Positions 29,101 through 37,563 of a stretch of DNA of 64,000 nt are shown here, in pieces. The notes below the pieces were generated by a model. That model was not told the origin of the DNA. It did no database searches and was given only the letters and a program-made list of their open reading frames with translations. Made by a program: the position numbers and the translations under genes. Each line of letters begins with the position of its first letter. Position 1 is the stretch's first letter. The stretch comes from Spodoptera frugiperda (Eukaryota > Arthropoda > Insecta > Lepidoptera > Noctuidae). The stretch spans positions 3,526,501 through 3,590,500 of the forward strand of contig NC_064228.1 of the NCBI RefSeq assembly GCF_023101765.2, in the 5' to 3' direction.

Positions 29101-32100
29101 GTCCTAGTGTAGGGCAATGATTTAAAAAGAAAAGTTTAAAGCTGAGCTATCAATAGAAGTTATAGTTTAATACATAAATACAGCTAAATATACCTCATTT
29201 TTGCTAGTTGCGTTATGAGTAGTAGGATCCCCTGTAGAAGGATATAAGTCTTGCCACACGCAAAGTAATACATGACTTAATAAATTAATAAAGGATTTAA
29301 ATGCTAACTATATTTTTTATTACTATCTTCATTCTCAGAACCATATTAGAAGTTAATATTTATATGACAAGAATTTGCCATTAAAATCTTTAATGTGGCT
29401 TAATATTCATTTGAGCAATGTGAGATAGATTCCATAAAAAGATAAAACTATAGATCAAATTGAAATAGCAATTACGATTTTGAACCTTAAATATATAGAA
29501 TGTTAGATACTAAATTGATTGTCACTTATTTTGTGGCTATGAAAAGGTAATTGATCACTTTATTACTTATTTGGAATCTAATTTATTGTTATTTAGTAAT
29601 GTTTAAGCCATAATTGCAATTTACCTTCTTGGTTTAATGGCACAATCACTGTCCTTGAATTTAAGCTACGTGCAAGCAAGTTTCTTAAACAACTTAAAGA
29701 TTATAACAAGTTAGTTAAGTCTTTATTTACTATTGAATAAGAGCGTTATTGCTTTACGTCTTAAGTTATTAGCAAATGTTACCTAGTATTTGCTAGACAT
29801 CTGCACAATTAGATGTTTCGTAGACATAACTGTTGAAGTGGTAATATTTTTGGTCTTGAAATAGGCTTTTGACTACTTCAAACTAAAGTAAAATAGTGTT
29901 AAATATGAACAAAATAGAAATGAAAATGTTATTAGTTACTCTAATACAATGTTCTAAAATAGAACATTGTAACTTACTTTTTAGATTGTTTTTATATTGT
30001 ACATACTCTCTTTTTAACATGGGATTCCTCAAGGCTCTATTTTAGGACCTTCCTTCATTATTGAAAGTATTAAATAATGCTATACTTAGAACTTAAGACT
30101 GGATATATTATAATCCTTAAACATCCAGCTCATAAACATCCACCCGCGTATTATACACCAGTTCATCTATGTTCATGGCGCTTGCAACAGTGCCGAAATA
30201 TCGGACACTCATAGACGTAAATTAACATGGTGAATATCCCGTCTTAAGTTCTAATGAGAGTGTTAGTGACCATGTCAGTTTAAAAACTTATATTAAATAA
30301 TGATATATTTATTCACATTTTCAGAACGTAGTAAAGCAATGTGCATCTCGGGAGACGGAGTACGCTCTGCTGAAGATGACCGGCATCGCGCAGCACATCG
30401 ACGACATGAAGCGACGACACGAACATGCTGTTAGGGTACAGGTAGGAGAACCGTTTTTTTCCTAAATACTGTGAGATATACCACGGTATTACCTAGTAAT
30501 AACTTATAGAAAACAGGTGTGAAGCAAAGCTTGCGTTATGTTTCGCCAAGTGAGTGTTGTTACCAGAAAAAACGATTTGACCCCACATCCTGAAATCCCC
30601 TCTCCCTAAAAGGTCAGTAACGCATTTGTAACTCATCGCGATTGCTTACCATCAGGTGATCCTTCTGCTCGTTTACCACCTATGACAATAAAACATATTT
30701 TGATTACTACCTGATAGTATAACAATTGATGAAGGTTTATTTATGTATGAATTCATTAACGATTTTAATCTCTTAAAATTGTTGTTTGTTTATAAATCCT
30801 TTTATTATTGCAAATTGTGTTTAAATATATAATTACATATTTAGAAATATAATTCCATTTTCCGTTTTCCAGGAAATCCAATCGCTGCTATACGGGTGGA
30901 ATGGACCCGACCTCACGACATACGGAGAGTTGTGTGCCGAAGGGACATTTAGGTATGTCATACTTACTAATATATATGACACTTTGTGAGAACTGAGAAT
31001 GTATGAATATGTTACAGTTGTAACTAGTTTTCAGATAGAACGCGTTTTGTCTAGTTAAAACTAATATAATGTTATTATACCTTCCGTGAGACATACTAAA
31101 TCAATTGTTAAGTTATCGGCTTTGTCACGTAACTGTTTGACGAGGAACTCGACTAATTTCACTACTGTACTGTGAGTAGCATCGCGACAATCGCCACGTC
31201 GTGAGTCGCGGAATGTTGCTCATGGATATGAGCCTCTAGAATGGCTACTAACTAGTCGAGTTCCTCGTCAAACAGTTACGAGAGTAAGCCGATAACATAA
31301 TAAAAACTAATATAGTATTATACTGACATAATTGTGCCAAGTATAAGGCAATAGGCTCATCCCTATTACATGGGATTTATAACACAAATGGTGAAAAGTG
31401 GGTGTGCATTGTATAACGGCATTATGTGTTGCTATGTGCACTTCTGCCTACCCATTCGGGGATAAAAAGCGTGACGTTGCAGTATTGAACTGAGAAATAT
31501 TTATACCACCCATCATTTTTATTCTACCTGCTAGAGATATTAATTGCATTATCTTTTATCTGCAGAGTATTCGGCGCGAAGGCGATGCGTCACGCCTTCC
31601 TCTTCGACAAGATGCTGCTGGTCACCAAGAACAGGGAGGACGGCATCCTCGCCTACAAGTCGCATATCATGGTCAGTTCTAACTCCCCACTTCTTCAAGA
31701 CCGAGACAGTAGTCATTGGCTGGTTTCTGAGACGATTGAGCTGATTTAGTGCCGTTAAAAAGCAATTTTAGTAAACTAAGTACACCAATTGATTCAAAAA
31801 TGAAGATGTGATGAATGAAATGATTGATGTGCAAGTGCATCGTCGTTTTTGTACTGAATCAATCCTTATCTTGTACTTGTCTATCAAGTAATTTGGTAAT
31901 TTTGTGAAATATAATTATATCTGAGTCAGTTATGTCAATCTCTTGCTTTAAAAAGCGATTGAACAAGTACTAGAATTATGTCTAACTCTGACTATCATTT
32001 TGTCTAAAACTATTGGGTAAAGTGTGGCTTTCAGGGTAATAATTATAATAGGTCGGTTGTGTATCTCTCCCTTTAAAAAGCGATTGAATACTAGAAAATC

Positions 32101-35100
32101 ATTTTGTCTAAAACTATCGTTGGGTAAACTGTCGCTTTCAGTGTAAATCAATATCTTAAATGCAATGTTTCAGTGCAACAACATGATGCTGGTAGAGTCG
32201 ATAGCGGGCGCGCCGCTGTCGTTCCACGTGATCCCGTGGGACGCGCCGCGCGCGCAGCTCACGTTGCAAGCTCGCTCGCCGCGCCACAAGCGGGAGTGGA
32301 CACTGCTGCTTAAAAGGGTATGTAATCTATAATCTACTAGTCTCTCTAATCTAGCGCAGAGTCTAAGCGCTTAAGCGTCTTTTTAACGCCACCGTCGGCA
32401 TCGCCACAGACGACAAAATGACGTTTACTTTTCGTCTATAGCCTACTGTGGCGGTCAAAAGCATAGAAAACATTTCTCAAATCAAGAAAATGCCTTGCAA
32501 CTATTTAAACATCTAAACCATGAGCTTAATACACGTATAGGTGGATCCAGTTGGAAGATACGAAATAAATAAAGTGCTTTGCTATCGGTAAAATTCTAAT
32601 TTCATCTTGTGCATTCCAGGTGATCCTCGAGAACTACAACGCAGTGATCCCATCTCACGCGAGGCAGTTGGTCATGGAGCTCGGACAGAACAAAACTGAC
32701 GGTAAGCATTTATAAAAAAATTATGGGATAGTCGAGTCACCTGATGGTAAGCGATCAGCGCCGCCTATGTAACACCAGAGAAGTCACAGATGCGTTGCTG
32801 GCCTTTAAAAAAGAATATGCTCTTTTCTTGAAGGTTTGAAGGTCGGTTCGGAAATACTGCCGAAATAAATAAATACATATACCTAATAAATCATAAATAT
32901 TGGTTACCTAAGAATTCAATAACATTACAAGTAATATATACTAAACATGTTTATCTTCGTTTTTACAGATGACATGCTAGCAGAGAAATCGCACAATTTA
33001 ATCACCCAAGCATCCATGAGGAAGCAGCTTTCAGCCCCAGAATATCTCGAAAAACGAAAACTGGAGAGAGAGCGAAGAAAATCATTTGAAAACGGCACTC
33101 GAGGAAGATTGAAGAAAGGCAACCGAAAATACACTATACCGAGCTCCCGAGCCGAGAGCCAGGAATGTGATTGCACTCAATTTTCCGCAGAAAAAGGTAC
33201 TGACTATACTTGTGAGAACTGCTACATTGATCTTTGTTCGGATTGTGAAACTGAACTCGCTAAAAGCAAGAGAGAAGACAAATGCAGCTGTAGACATGAG
33301 GACAATGAACTCGGAGACAAATGTCCTGAATGTGATAGATCGCTGCACTACATAGACTCTGGTAGCGCAGAACACTTAGAAAGAAAGCAAGCTGCCTGCA
33401 AGTGTTCAGACTTCAAATCATCACAAGAGAGCTTCAGTAAAGAATTCAGCAGCTCTCTAACCAAAACTCGAGGGTACCATTCATCTGATAACATCATAGG
33501 ATACACAGACACCAGTAAAAGCAAAGAAGATCTCAGCGATACCAACAATTCTTTAACCAACGTCAGACAAATACCGAAAACTTGTTTAAAATGCGCTAAA
33601 ATTAAAGAGAATATTGTCACCGATTCTACAAGTACAATTCACTCGAGACGATCAAGATGTAACGATACTGAGAAGTCCAAAACTGATACTCTACGATCCA
33701 AGTCAAAAGATGATCCTCAAAGATCGAAACTGTCCAAGATAGGGACTTGGAGACGGAAATCTGAACCAGGCCTACAACAAAACATGATCGGTATTGTCAC
33801 CAAGAAAACTCAGGACAGTGACAACGAAAGAGAAATAAGGGGCAATGAAAAGATAGAATTCGAATGTAAGAACTGCGGATCAAACAGAATCACGAAGAAA
33901 ACTAGAGCAAACGACGGAACTATCATCTCTGACCCAGAATTAGACGCAAGAAAACGCGTCGGTCCAGTAAAACCAGCCGTAGAAATTAGAATGTACAACA
34001 CGAAAAACATACCAAAGAAGATTTCTAAAATAAAGAAGAATAGAGCTAAAGGATTGCGCTTAGGATCTGATACAACAGCAAAGTTCTACGCTGATTTTTC
34101 GACTGACGTGTCTACTGAAAATATTTTGCATATATCAGAGTCAAATGATAGTCTAAACGTTGATAAACCTAAAGACACACCAAACCCTGTACCTGAAACA
34201 ATAAGTAAAGACGAAGATATTGACGAAGAAACATACAAGAAGTTGATAGAAAAGACAGATTCATTCAAAAAGAACGAGTTGGAGAAAGTTAAGTACTTAA
34301 ATAAGCAAAAAGTGATAAACGAAGGCTCAGAAGCTGAAGATAAAGTTGAAGTGGATACAAAAGAAGTATTAGAAAGTTGCGAAGAAGTGGAGCAACCTTT
34401 AGAACAAATCATTTCTCAGCTACTGATGCAGAATAGGGAGTTCCAAAAGTTGATAAAGAAGCAACAGTTAAGGAACACCGCTCAGAGACGACATCAGAGA
34501 CTAATGAAGTCTCATTCTAATCCCGAACAAGTTGTGATAGCAAAAAACTTAGAAACGAACAAATTGAAACCTAAATTCGGTCGACAGACTTCCGAGAACT
34601 TGGACGGAGACAAACACGAGGAAGAAGAAGAAGATTGTACAACAACAAGTTCTAGAACGGAACTGACAGAAGAAATAGATGACGATCACATTTATGAAAC
34701 GCTTAGAGTAGACAACAGAGTGGACGAGAGTTTACACTCCTTGAACAACAAAAGTAAAGTGATCCAGCACAACCCTGTAAGACCCAAAAGAGTTCTCACG
34801 CCGCCAAAAAACGATGACGTCACTGAAATATCTCGCCACATTGGTCCAGATTCCGATTACGTGTACTTATCGTTTGACAAATTGAATAAAATACAAAATC
34901 CTGAAGGTATATACGATGTTCCAGTAAGATCTCCAGAAAAAGTCGATAGGAACTCTGATTACTACGTCACTATGGAGAGCAAAGGACCCATCATGGCTGA
35001 AAATGTGTACGACTCTTTAATAGAAGTGTGTAGGCGGAAGAAAGAGGTGCCCAATGACTTACCAGGTGACTATCTACCAATGAGTCCTGATCAACAAAGC

Positions 35101-37563
35101 CCTAACGCCCCAGAAATATGGCTGAGTAGACAGAAAGAACATTTCAATGTATCTAGAGACCGAAAATCTGGTTCATTACCACGAAGCTTTCAAGTAGTTA
35201 CAAGCACAACTACTCAAGAAGAGAATAATCTAGTGACATTCAAATGTAAACCTAATAGTAATAGCAAAACGTATTTAAATAGAGATGGCAAGGTTATGAG
35301 TACTGACAGACCATTCACAATAGCGTCTGATCAAAGCGAGATAAATTATGATGATATGAGTGATGGTGATATGCTGAAATTTAACCAATCCAAGACTAGC
35401 GAGACAGATTTCGTGCAAAATATAAGCCAATCTACATTGGAACTGGAGGAAGAAATCGATAGATGTTATAAAAGCAAGTTCCAAGATATAAATCTGGATA
35501 AGAATAAAAATGAAAATCTTTTAACTGTTTCTCAACCGAATTTGAACATATCCACCACATCATCTTGCGAAGTTTTGCCTCTAGAGCAAAATGAGGACAC
35601 GAAATCCAACGACATTGAAGTAATACACCCAGAACATAAGATTTACAAACCAAATTCGAACATGCTTTCCCTGAAAAACGTGTTAAGTCGATTTAAAAGT
35701 AAAACTCCGAACAAGAACAATGATGATTCAGAAATAAATGCTAACGATCAAAGTAGTCCTGATAGCACGAAGTCAGATGTTAAAAGCCCAACTAGTGAGA
35801 AGCGACCGAACTTAAATCCTAGGAGTTATTCCAAGAATCTACTACAAAGATTTAGGAGTATAATAGGCGATGAACACACGGATGACAATCAGAATAAAGC
35901 AGAAACTATCAACAAAGTTCTACACACAGAAGATATACAGAATAACTTGGTAAAGAGTGACATTAAAGTAGTAATCACATCTACTGACGCAAGCCCCACC
36001 ACATCAACTATAGTTTACGCTCTAAACAATGAAATACTCAGTAAAAGTGTTTGTGAGAACAGTACAATGTCTGAAAGTCAAAATGAAAAGAGTAATCTTG
36101 ACGCTTTGTCTTTAAGCTGCGATAATATCACTCAGAAACAAGAAAGTCATCGGCCAAGTTACGAAAAAAGTGTCAGCATGGTATCTAGCGTTTCAAGCTC
36201 GATTGGTTCCCCCTCAAAATCAAATAATAGTTCCTACCAAAGCCTGAACAAGCTGCCCATATACATGCAAGGCAGCAAACATCTGGGGGCTAGAATAGCT
36301 CAGTCCGACTATGTAGACCCAACGACTCTAGTTAGCGACAAATCTCCACTTAAAAAGGTTAATGTACTTATAAATAAAAACGCTGTGAGACCTGATAGTC
36401 TATTTTCCAACTCGTCCTTCGTCACCTCGTCTAGTGAAGGTACATATCAAGAACCGAGTAAAGTAAACGCGAATCAAAATGCAGAAACTAAGGAAGAAAG
36501 TCAAAATACAGTACAGACGTCTGACGAGAGTTACTATGAAAAATCGTTTGAAAAGATTGAACAAGTGACTGATGAAGATGTGTTTAGAGATTCAGCTGTG
36601 TACTCCGACCAAGAAGATGTTGAAGAGACAAAAACTGAAACAGCAGGTAAAAATAAAGTGATAAACAAGACTGTTACGAAAGTAGAAAGCTTCAAAAGAA
36701 ATAATTCGTTTAAATCAACACAGAAGACAACGATTACTACAACTGTTACTGAAAAGTTCAACGCGCATTCTCGTGTTGTAGTGTCGACCAACAAAACTGC
36801 AAATATTGAACGTGTTAACAGCAAAATAGAGAAGGTTGTGAAGCCTAAAGTAGCCCCACCGGTACCCGTGAAACCTAAAATAACGCAAATGCCGTCTGCA
36901 TCGAATTTGCAAAACAAGAATGTCCCTAAAATTATTTCTAAGAGCTCTGAACAATCCTCATCATCAGAATCTATTAACATGAAAACTATTAAAAGGAATG
37001 TCAACTACAAACCAGCTGTAGTCAGATCAGAATCGACGCCTCCTAAAGAAAAGTCAAAACTAAACGAAGACAAAATGACTAAAAGTGATATCACGTTAAA
37101 AGTCGAAGATAAGGCAACGAAAGATGAATTAGATAGCGTTGATGATAAACTTAAACCACAAGGCAACATACAATTGAAAAGATTGAGTTTCGAGAGAGCC
37201 AGTCTTGATTCGGCGACAAGAAAAATGAAATCGACTACTGACGTGAAGAAATCACTACTGGAACAGCCTAAAACATCAAAATCTGTACTCGAAAGGCGAA
37301 TGGAGCTCGAACAAATGGCGAAGTCGCAGATAAAAACGAATCAAACGAAGAAACCAACGCAGGCAACCAAACCAAAGTCAATAACGACAAAAGTAGCGAA
37401 TTTCGAGAGAAGTGTCAGTGACGTAGGTGTGAAAGAGAAAGCAATACCCCCTCCCAGTACTGATAAAAACATTCCTAGTAGAAGTAACGTTGATATTAAA
37501 CCCGAAATTGTTGATGACGTAAAAGGCAGTTGGGTGAAACAGGTTGTTAATAAATTTCAATGA
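3844..37563 (+). CDS. PLEKHG-type Rho guanine-nucleotide exchange factor (DH-PH), 5' partial
   Basis: Ten exons are read: 3844-5130, 5625-5734, 19179-19273, 28585-28852, 30325-30441, 30873-30952, 31566-31671, 32174-32317, 32620-32701 and 32969-37563. All junctions are GT-AG and phase-compatible (6,884 nt plus one upstream base gives 2,295 codons with the stop). The order is a disordered N-terminal region, a DH domain at about residues 440-630, a PH domain at about 645-750, and a 1,530-residue tail. DH hallmarks are LLPLASYLLKPVQRILKYHL and DDMKRRHEHAVRVQEIQSLL; the PH start GPDLTTYGELCAEGTFR is typical of PLEKHG1/2/3. By family knowledge such proteins load GTP onto Rho/Rac/Cdc42 at membranes and the actin cortex; the substrate GTPase cannot be told from sequence. 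The first exon enters in phase 1, so the true start lies upstream of the window or is unseen in 1-3843. Very sure of the family, less sure of the orthologue. Confidence 0.93.
5329..5522 (+). mobile_element. tRNA-derived SINE, family S1
   Basis: The head has ggttggtgcagtggctgggc and a B-box-like gggttcaattcccgcac; the body has gatccacaaattgttgtttc and ends at a T-run. Confidence 0.78.
5625..5734 (+). CDS. RhoGEF exon: start of DH domain
   Basis: The acceptor is at aatatccag and the donor at GTCGAG|gtgagt. It encodes LSQLERVCAEIVQTENVYVE and then DLRQVVE, the first conserved helix of a DH domain, in which the Glu of EIVQTE is part of the GTPase contact surface in the family. Phase 1 in and phase 0 out fit both neighbours. 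Confidence 0.93.
6011..6113 (+). mobile_element. R1-type LINE 3' tail copy
   Basis: Short copy starting at aggaacggggtggtttttag and ending gattttcccctgaaaaaaaa. Confidence 0.78.
7350..7650 (+). repeat. Dispersed repeat family R
   Basis: Collinear with 26898-27192: ggtaagcaattgctgccgtc, cgttgccgaccttttagagg, ggtaacctcactcgcaca, gatcgagtcggcccattagt. Confidence 0.6.
8353..8474. promoter_or_regulatory. Cluster of six TGTCA/TGACA motifs in a RhoGEF intron
   Basis: Six TGTCA motifs (both strands) occur in about 120 bp, including tgtcagctgtca. TGACA/TGTCA is the core site of TALE homeodomain factors such as Meis/Homothorax and TGIF. A regulatory role is inference. Confidence 0.35.
8663..8778 (+). 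mobile_element. SINE family S2, partial
   Basis: Degraded tRNA-like head (ccgcgttagtcgagtaatcc ... gcaggttagattccccgatt) followed by ataaaaaggcgtgacg; the middle is deleted. Confidence 0.55.
9208..9525. mobile_element. Inverted-repeat element, family A, split by an R1 tail
   Basis: The left arm (ccgccgtattcagagttatt) and right arm (aatgtctctgagtgcggcag) are the ends of a ~125-bp palindromic element whose middle carries ccttagtaacaaaatcgtta. The R1 tail at 9257-9452 interrupts it. Confidence 0.75.
9257..9452 (-). mobile_element. R1-type LINE 3' tail copy inside an inverted-repeat element
   Basis: The reverse complement carries accaccacagatgg, the ggaacggggtgg core and the tail. It interrupts the 9208-9525 inverted-repeat element. 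Confidence 0.8.
9966..10036. promoter_or_regulatory. Cluster of seven TGTCA/TGACA motifs in a RhoGEF intron
   Basis: Seven motifs in 71 bp: ctgtcaaaac, gatgacagatgtcaaactga, cattgacag, agatgtcaaaagtgacaa. Same motif as 8353-8474. Confidence 0.38.
11795..11900 (+). mobile_element. LINE 3' end with (GAT)n tail
   Basis: Contains gcttgtcgctctacgtggag, gttcagcagtggacgtctct and ggctgatgatgatgatgata. This tail type is common in Lepidoptera. Confidence 0.6.
12030..12152. mobile_element. Inverted-repeat element, family A
   Basis: Arms ctgccgcactcagagtcatt and taatgtctctgagtgcggta pair over about 45 bases around a short centre; uninterrupted. Confidence 0.8.
12437..12735. mobile_element. Inverted-repeat element, family E
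   Basis: Carries accagagatgtgctacgtag, agctgtgtgaccgtttccat, agtaaggaagccatccatag and gctaagctatgtgtaccaac, shared with 18340-18565 (-) and 19312-19560 (+). Confidence 0.65.
13165..13303 (+). mobile_element. R1-type LINE 3' tail copy
   Basis: Contains ggagctccggctcgaaaaag, ggggtggtttttag and cattaaatgattttccc; diverged. Confidence 0.7.
13692..13830 (+). mobile_element. SINE family S2, tRNA-like head
   Basis: The A-box region cctcgttggtcgagtgcacg and the B-box ggttcgattcccgggtcaag are clear; the body begins gtttttcgaaaatttc. Confidence 0.75.
14748..15112 (+). mobile_element. Second 5'-truncated copy of the same R1-type LINE
   Basis: It matches 49680-50150: the last codons of the LINE protein (region with cgtctcctcctt, gtgagagaacgaacctc, gatctt/cgaccaccgtaagtgcggg) followed by the 3' UTR and two A-rich tracts. 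Diverged, with small indels, so old. Confidence 0.82.
15438..15662. mobile_element. Inverted-repeat element, family C (TA-flanked)
   Basis: Ends tgaggtgttctaaaattatc and gataattttagacctca, flanked by TA, pair over about 35 bases including ctgccacgg. Possibly a Tc1/mariner-type MITE. Half copies: 46815-46866 and 52318-52380. Confidence 0.75.
17757..17876 (+). mobile_element. LINE 3' end with GAT tail, second copy
   Basis: Contains gatctgtcgttcagcgtgga, ttcagcagtagacgtcttcc and a decayed (gat)n; collinear with 11795-11900. Confidence 0.58.
18340..18565. mobile_element. Inverted-repeat element, family E
   Basis: Carries aagctaagctatgtttttca, gatggcttccctactatcga, ggaaacggtcacatag and agcacatctctggtggaaaa. 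Confidence 0.65.
19179..19273 (+). CDS. RhoGEF exon: DH domain, second part
   Basis: The acceptor is ctttttccag and the donor AACAG|gtaaac. It encodes GYLHVWRREVTFSDEQLNEL and FNNIEDIYNFNR; the last block is the family-typical LFGNI.DIY.FN motif. Phase 0 in and phase 2 out. It is isolated between introns of 13.4 kb and 9.3 kb. Confidence 0.93.
19312..19560. mobile_element. Inverted-repeat element, family E
   Basis: Carries taccagagatgtgctatgtt, agctaagctatgtttttatg, gatggcttccctactatcga and actggaaacggtcacatgg, starting 38 bp after a DH exon. Confidence 0.68.
19968..20055 (+). mobile_element. R1-type LINE 3' tail copy, 3'-truncated
   Basis: Contains gctgcggagtacctagcggg and ggaacggggtggtttttagt, then breaks off without the A-run. 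Confidence 0.72.
20499..20640 (-). mobile_element. R1-type LINE 3' tail copy
   Basis: The minus-strand sequence carries gctgcggactaagtacctag, the core and the start of the tail; the A-run side is missing. Confidence 0.72.
20875..20918. repeat. (GT)n/(GA)n simple repeat
   Basis: Contains gtgtgtatgtgtgtgtgagt and gtgagagagagtg. Confidence 0.75.
22028..22222 (-). mobile_element. tRNA-derived SINE, family S1
   Basis: The minus-strand copy has the same body motifs (gattttctcctgtgtcgtag read on +) and the degraded head at its right end. Confidence 0.7.
22405..22458 (+). mobile_element. R1-type LINE 3' tail fragment
   Basis: Only the last ~50 bp remain: ctctcgcctcgccctg ... gattttcccctctc plus an A-run. 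Confidence 0.55.
23565..23760 (+). repeat. Dispersed repeat ending in gaaaccgcgcggaagtagct
   Basis: Starts atctatactaatattataaa, has a gttt-rich run and cgctaatctccggaactact, and ends gcgggtgaaaccgcgcggaa. Widespread invertebrate repeat type; likely the 3' part of a LINE. Confidence 0.6.
23791..23941. mobile_element. Inverted-repeat element, family B
   Basis: Ends ttatcggcttactcacgcaa and cgtgagtatgctgataac, with a second pair (gaactcgatt / ctagtcgagttcctcgtcaa). Its right end is the target site of the hAT element. Confidence 0.78.
23942..24593 (+). mobile_element. Shortened hAT transposon with remnant of the transposase C-terminus
   Basis: Terminal inverted repeats tagagaccggataatatgca / tgcatattatccggtctcta are flanked by ctgataac and atgataac, a near-perfect 8-bp target duplication as expected for hAT. 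Inside, 24121-24272 encodes PKLKFCPVTSVDVERSFSTY and the following KSILNDRRHNLTTEHLKQYL to a stop, the hATC dimerisation motif. The catalytic part is missing, so the element is non-autonomous. Subterminal TTTGCATA and TGCATATT repeats are dense at both ends. Confidence 0.88.
24858..24978. mobile_element. Inverted-repeat element, family A
   Basis: Arms ccgccatactcagagtcatt and aaatgtctctgagtgtggca; centre gatacaaaatcgttactaag. Confidence 0.8.
25150..25280. mobile_element. Inverted-repeat element, family H
   Basis: Ends gcccgaatactcaaacgcta and tagcgtttgtgtattcgagc enclose actcaattttaag and its complement. A half copy lies at 19090-19130. Confidence 0.68.
25275..25398 (-). repeat. Short repeat family F
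   Basis: Contains ctttgactgccaatacaaaa and atcctccgctaacgtcggtc accggtgacc. The other copies are 27775-27865 and 47480-47572 on the opposite strand. Confidence 0.65.
25800..25918. mobile_element. Inverted-repeat element, family A, centre inverted
   Basis: Arms ctgccacactcagagtttaa and caatgactctgagtaaggcg; the centre (gattttgtattgaaaaca) is in the opposite orientation to the other copies. Confidence 0.72.
25960..26215 (+). mobile_element. tRNA-derived SINE, family S1, interrupted
   Basis: B-box-like gggctcaattcccgcacaga followed by caactctttgtgt, then about 100 bp of unrelated sequence, then gatccacagattgatgtttc and aggagaagattttagtg. Confidence 0.55.
26339..26490 (+). mobile_element. R1-type LINE 3' tail copy
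   Basis: Contains cggactgcctagtaggttat, ggaacggggtggtatttagt and ggatgattttcccccttc, then an A-run. Confidence 0.8.
26898..27192 (+). repeat. Dispersed repeat family R (long copy)
   Basis: Contains ggtaaacgagcagacgaatc, cgaaacaccagaggcgttac, gtgcgttgccggccttttga and ggtatcactccagtcgagcc, ending gtatggctctcccacactt. Related fragments are at 60-150 (-), 965-1072 (+), 2130-2340 (-), 6900-7082 (-), 7350-7650 (+), 11495-11615 (-), 17205-17290, 20120-20290 (-), 30520-30690 (-) and 32720-32815 (+). Probably a SINE or LINE-derived family; class not determined. Confidence 0.65.
27775..27866 (+). repeat. Short repeat family F
   Basis: Contains gaacgccgtggtggtctccg, gtgaccgacgttagcggagg and ttggcagtcaaagacta. 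Confidence 0.65.
28585..28852 (+). CDS. RhoGEF exon: DH domain core with conserved region 3
   Basis: The acceptor is catcttttccag and the donor CTGCAG|gttagt. It encodes the block ending LLPLASYLLKPVQRILKYHL-LLQ, the most conserved helix of DH domains, preceded by the PLEKHG-like CFVNNTAGFSVYTSYCTGYP. Phase 2 in, phase 0 out. G+C is well above that of the flanking intron, as for the other conserved exons. Confidence 0.95.
28956..29125 (+). mobile_element. tRNA-derived SINE, family S1
   Basis: Contains gactgcaaggttgtcgcgat, cgattcccgcacggagcaac, tttcgggtctaagtgtcatg and caggtgaaagtcctagtgta, just downstream of a DH exon. Confidence 0.72.
30325..30441 (+). CDS. RhoGEF exon: end of DH domain
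   Basis: The acceptor is cattttcag and the donor TACAG|gtagga. It encodes YALLKMTGIAQHIDDMKRRH and EHAVRVQ, the last DH helix leading into the DH-PH linker. It is 117 nt long and phase 0 at both ends. Confidence 0.93.
30873..30952 (+). CDS. RhoGEF exon: DH-PH linker and start of PH domain
   Basis: The acceptor is gttttccag and the donor TTTAG|gtatgt. It encodes EIQSLLYGWNGPDLTTYGEL and CAEGTFR, the linker and first beta strand of a PLEKHG-type PH domain. Phase 0 in, phase 2 out. Confidence 0.92.
31112..31299. mobile_element. Inverted-repeat element, family B
   Basis: Ends ttatcggctttgtcacgtaa and tacgagagtaagccgataac; the arms continue with gtttgacgaggaactcgact and its complement. Confidence 0.8.
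31325..31482 (+). mobile_element. SINE family S2, 3' part
   Basis: Contains ggcaataggctcatccctat, acatgggatttataacacaa, gtgaaaagtgggtgtgcatt and ggggataaaaagcgtgacgt. Confidence 0.7.
31566..31671 (+). CDS. RhoGEF exon: PH domain strands 2-4
   Basis: The acceptor is atctgcag and the donor ATCATG|gtcagt. It encodes RVFGAKAMRHAFLFDKMLLV and TKNREDGILAYKSHIM, with the R..FLFDK.LL.TK signature of PH domains that follow DH domains. Confidence 0.92.
32174..32317 (+). CDS. RhoGEF exon: PH domain, middle
   Basis: The acceptor is atgtttcag and the donor AAAAGG|gtatgt. It encodes CNNMMLVESIAGAPLSFHVI, then PWDAPRAQLTLQARSPRHKR and EWTLLLKR; the last segment is the start of the C-terminal PH helix with its conserved Trp. 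The exon is very G+C rich in an AT-rich region. 144 nt, phase 0 at both ends. Confidence 0.92.
32620..32701 (+). CDS. RhoGEF exon: PH domain C-terminal helix
   Basis: The acceptor is gcattccag and the donor GACG|gtaagc. It encodes VILENYNAVIPSHARQLVME and LGQNKTD, the end of the PH helix. Phase 0 in, phase 1 out. Confidence 0.9.
32969..37563 (+). CDS. RhoGEF last exon: long disordered tail
   Basis: The acceptor is gtttttacag, and the frame then stays open for 1,531 codons to TGA at 37561-37563. It starts with SAPEYLEKRK and ERRKSFE, a segment that follows the PH domain in PLEKHG relatives. A Cys-rich zone at 33165-33410 has CxxC pairs (CENC, CSDC, CSC, CPEC, CKC), with two more further on (CLKC near 33580, CKNC near 33868). 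A Glu/Lys/Arg helix lies around 34385-34510, tyrosine motifs at 34690-35080 (IYETL, DYVYLSFDKL, GIYDVPV, VYDSLIE, GDYLPMSP), and a proline-rich VAPPVPVKPK near 36850, a possible SH3 ligand. The remainder is Ser/Asn/Lys-rich. No catalytic domain is visible in the tail, so a scaffolding or regulatory role is inferred. Confidence 0.93.

Noticed and set aside
36534..37004. 156-codon minus-strand open frame with hydrophobic content
   Set aside because: Complement of the RhoGEF tail exon, which is continuous and supported by splice phases.
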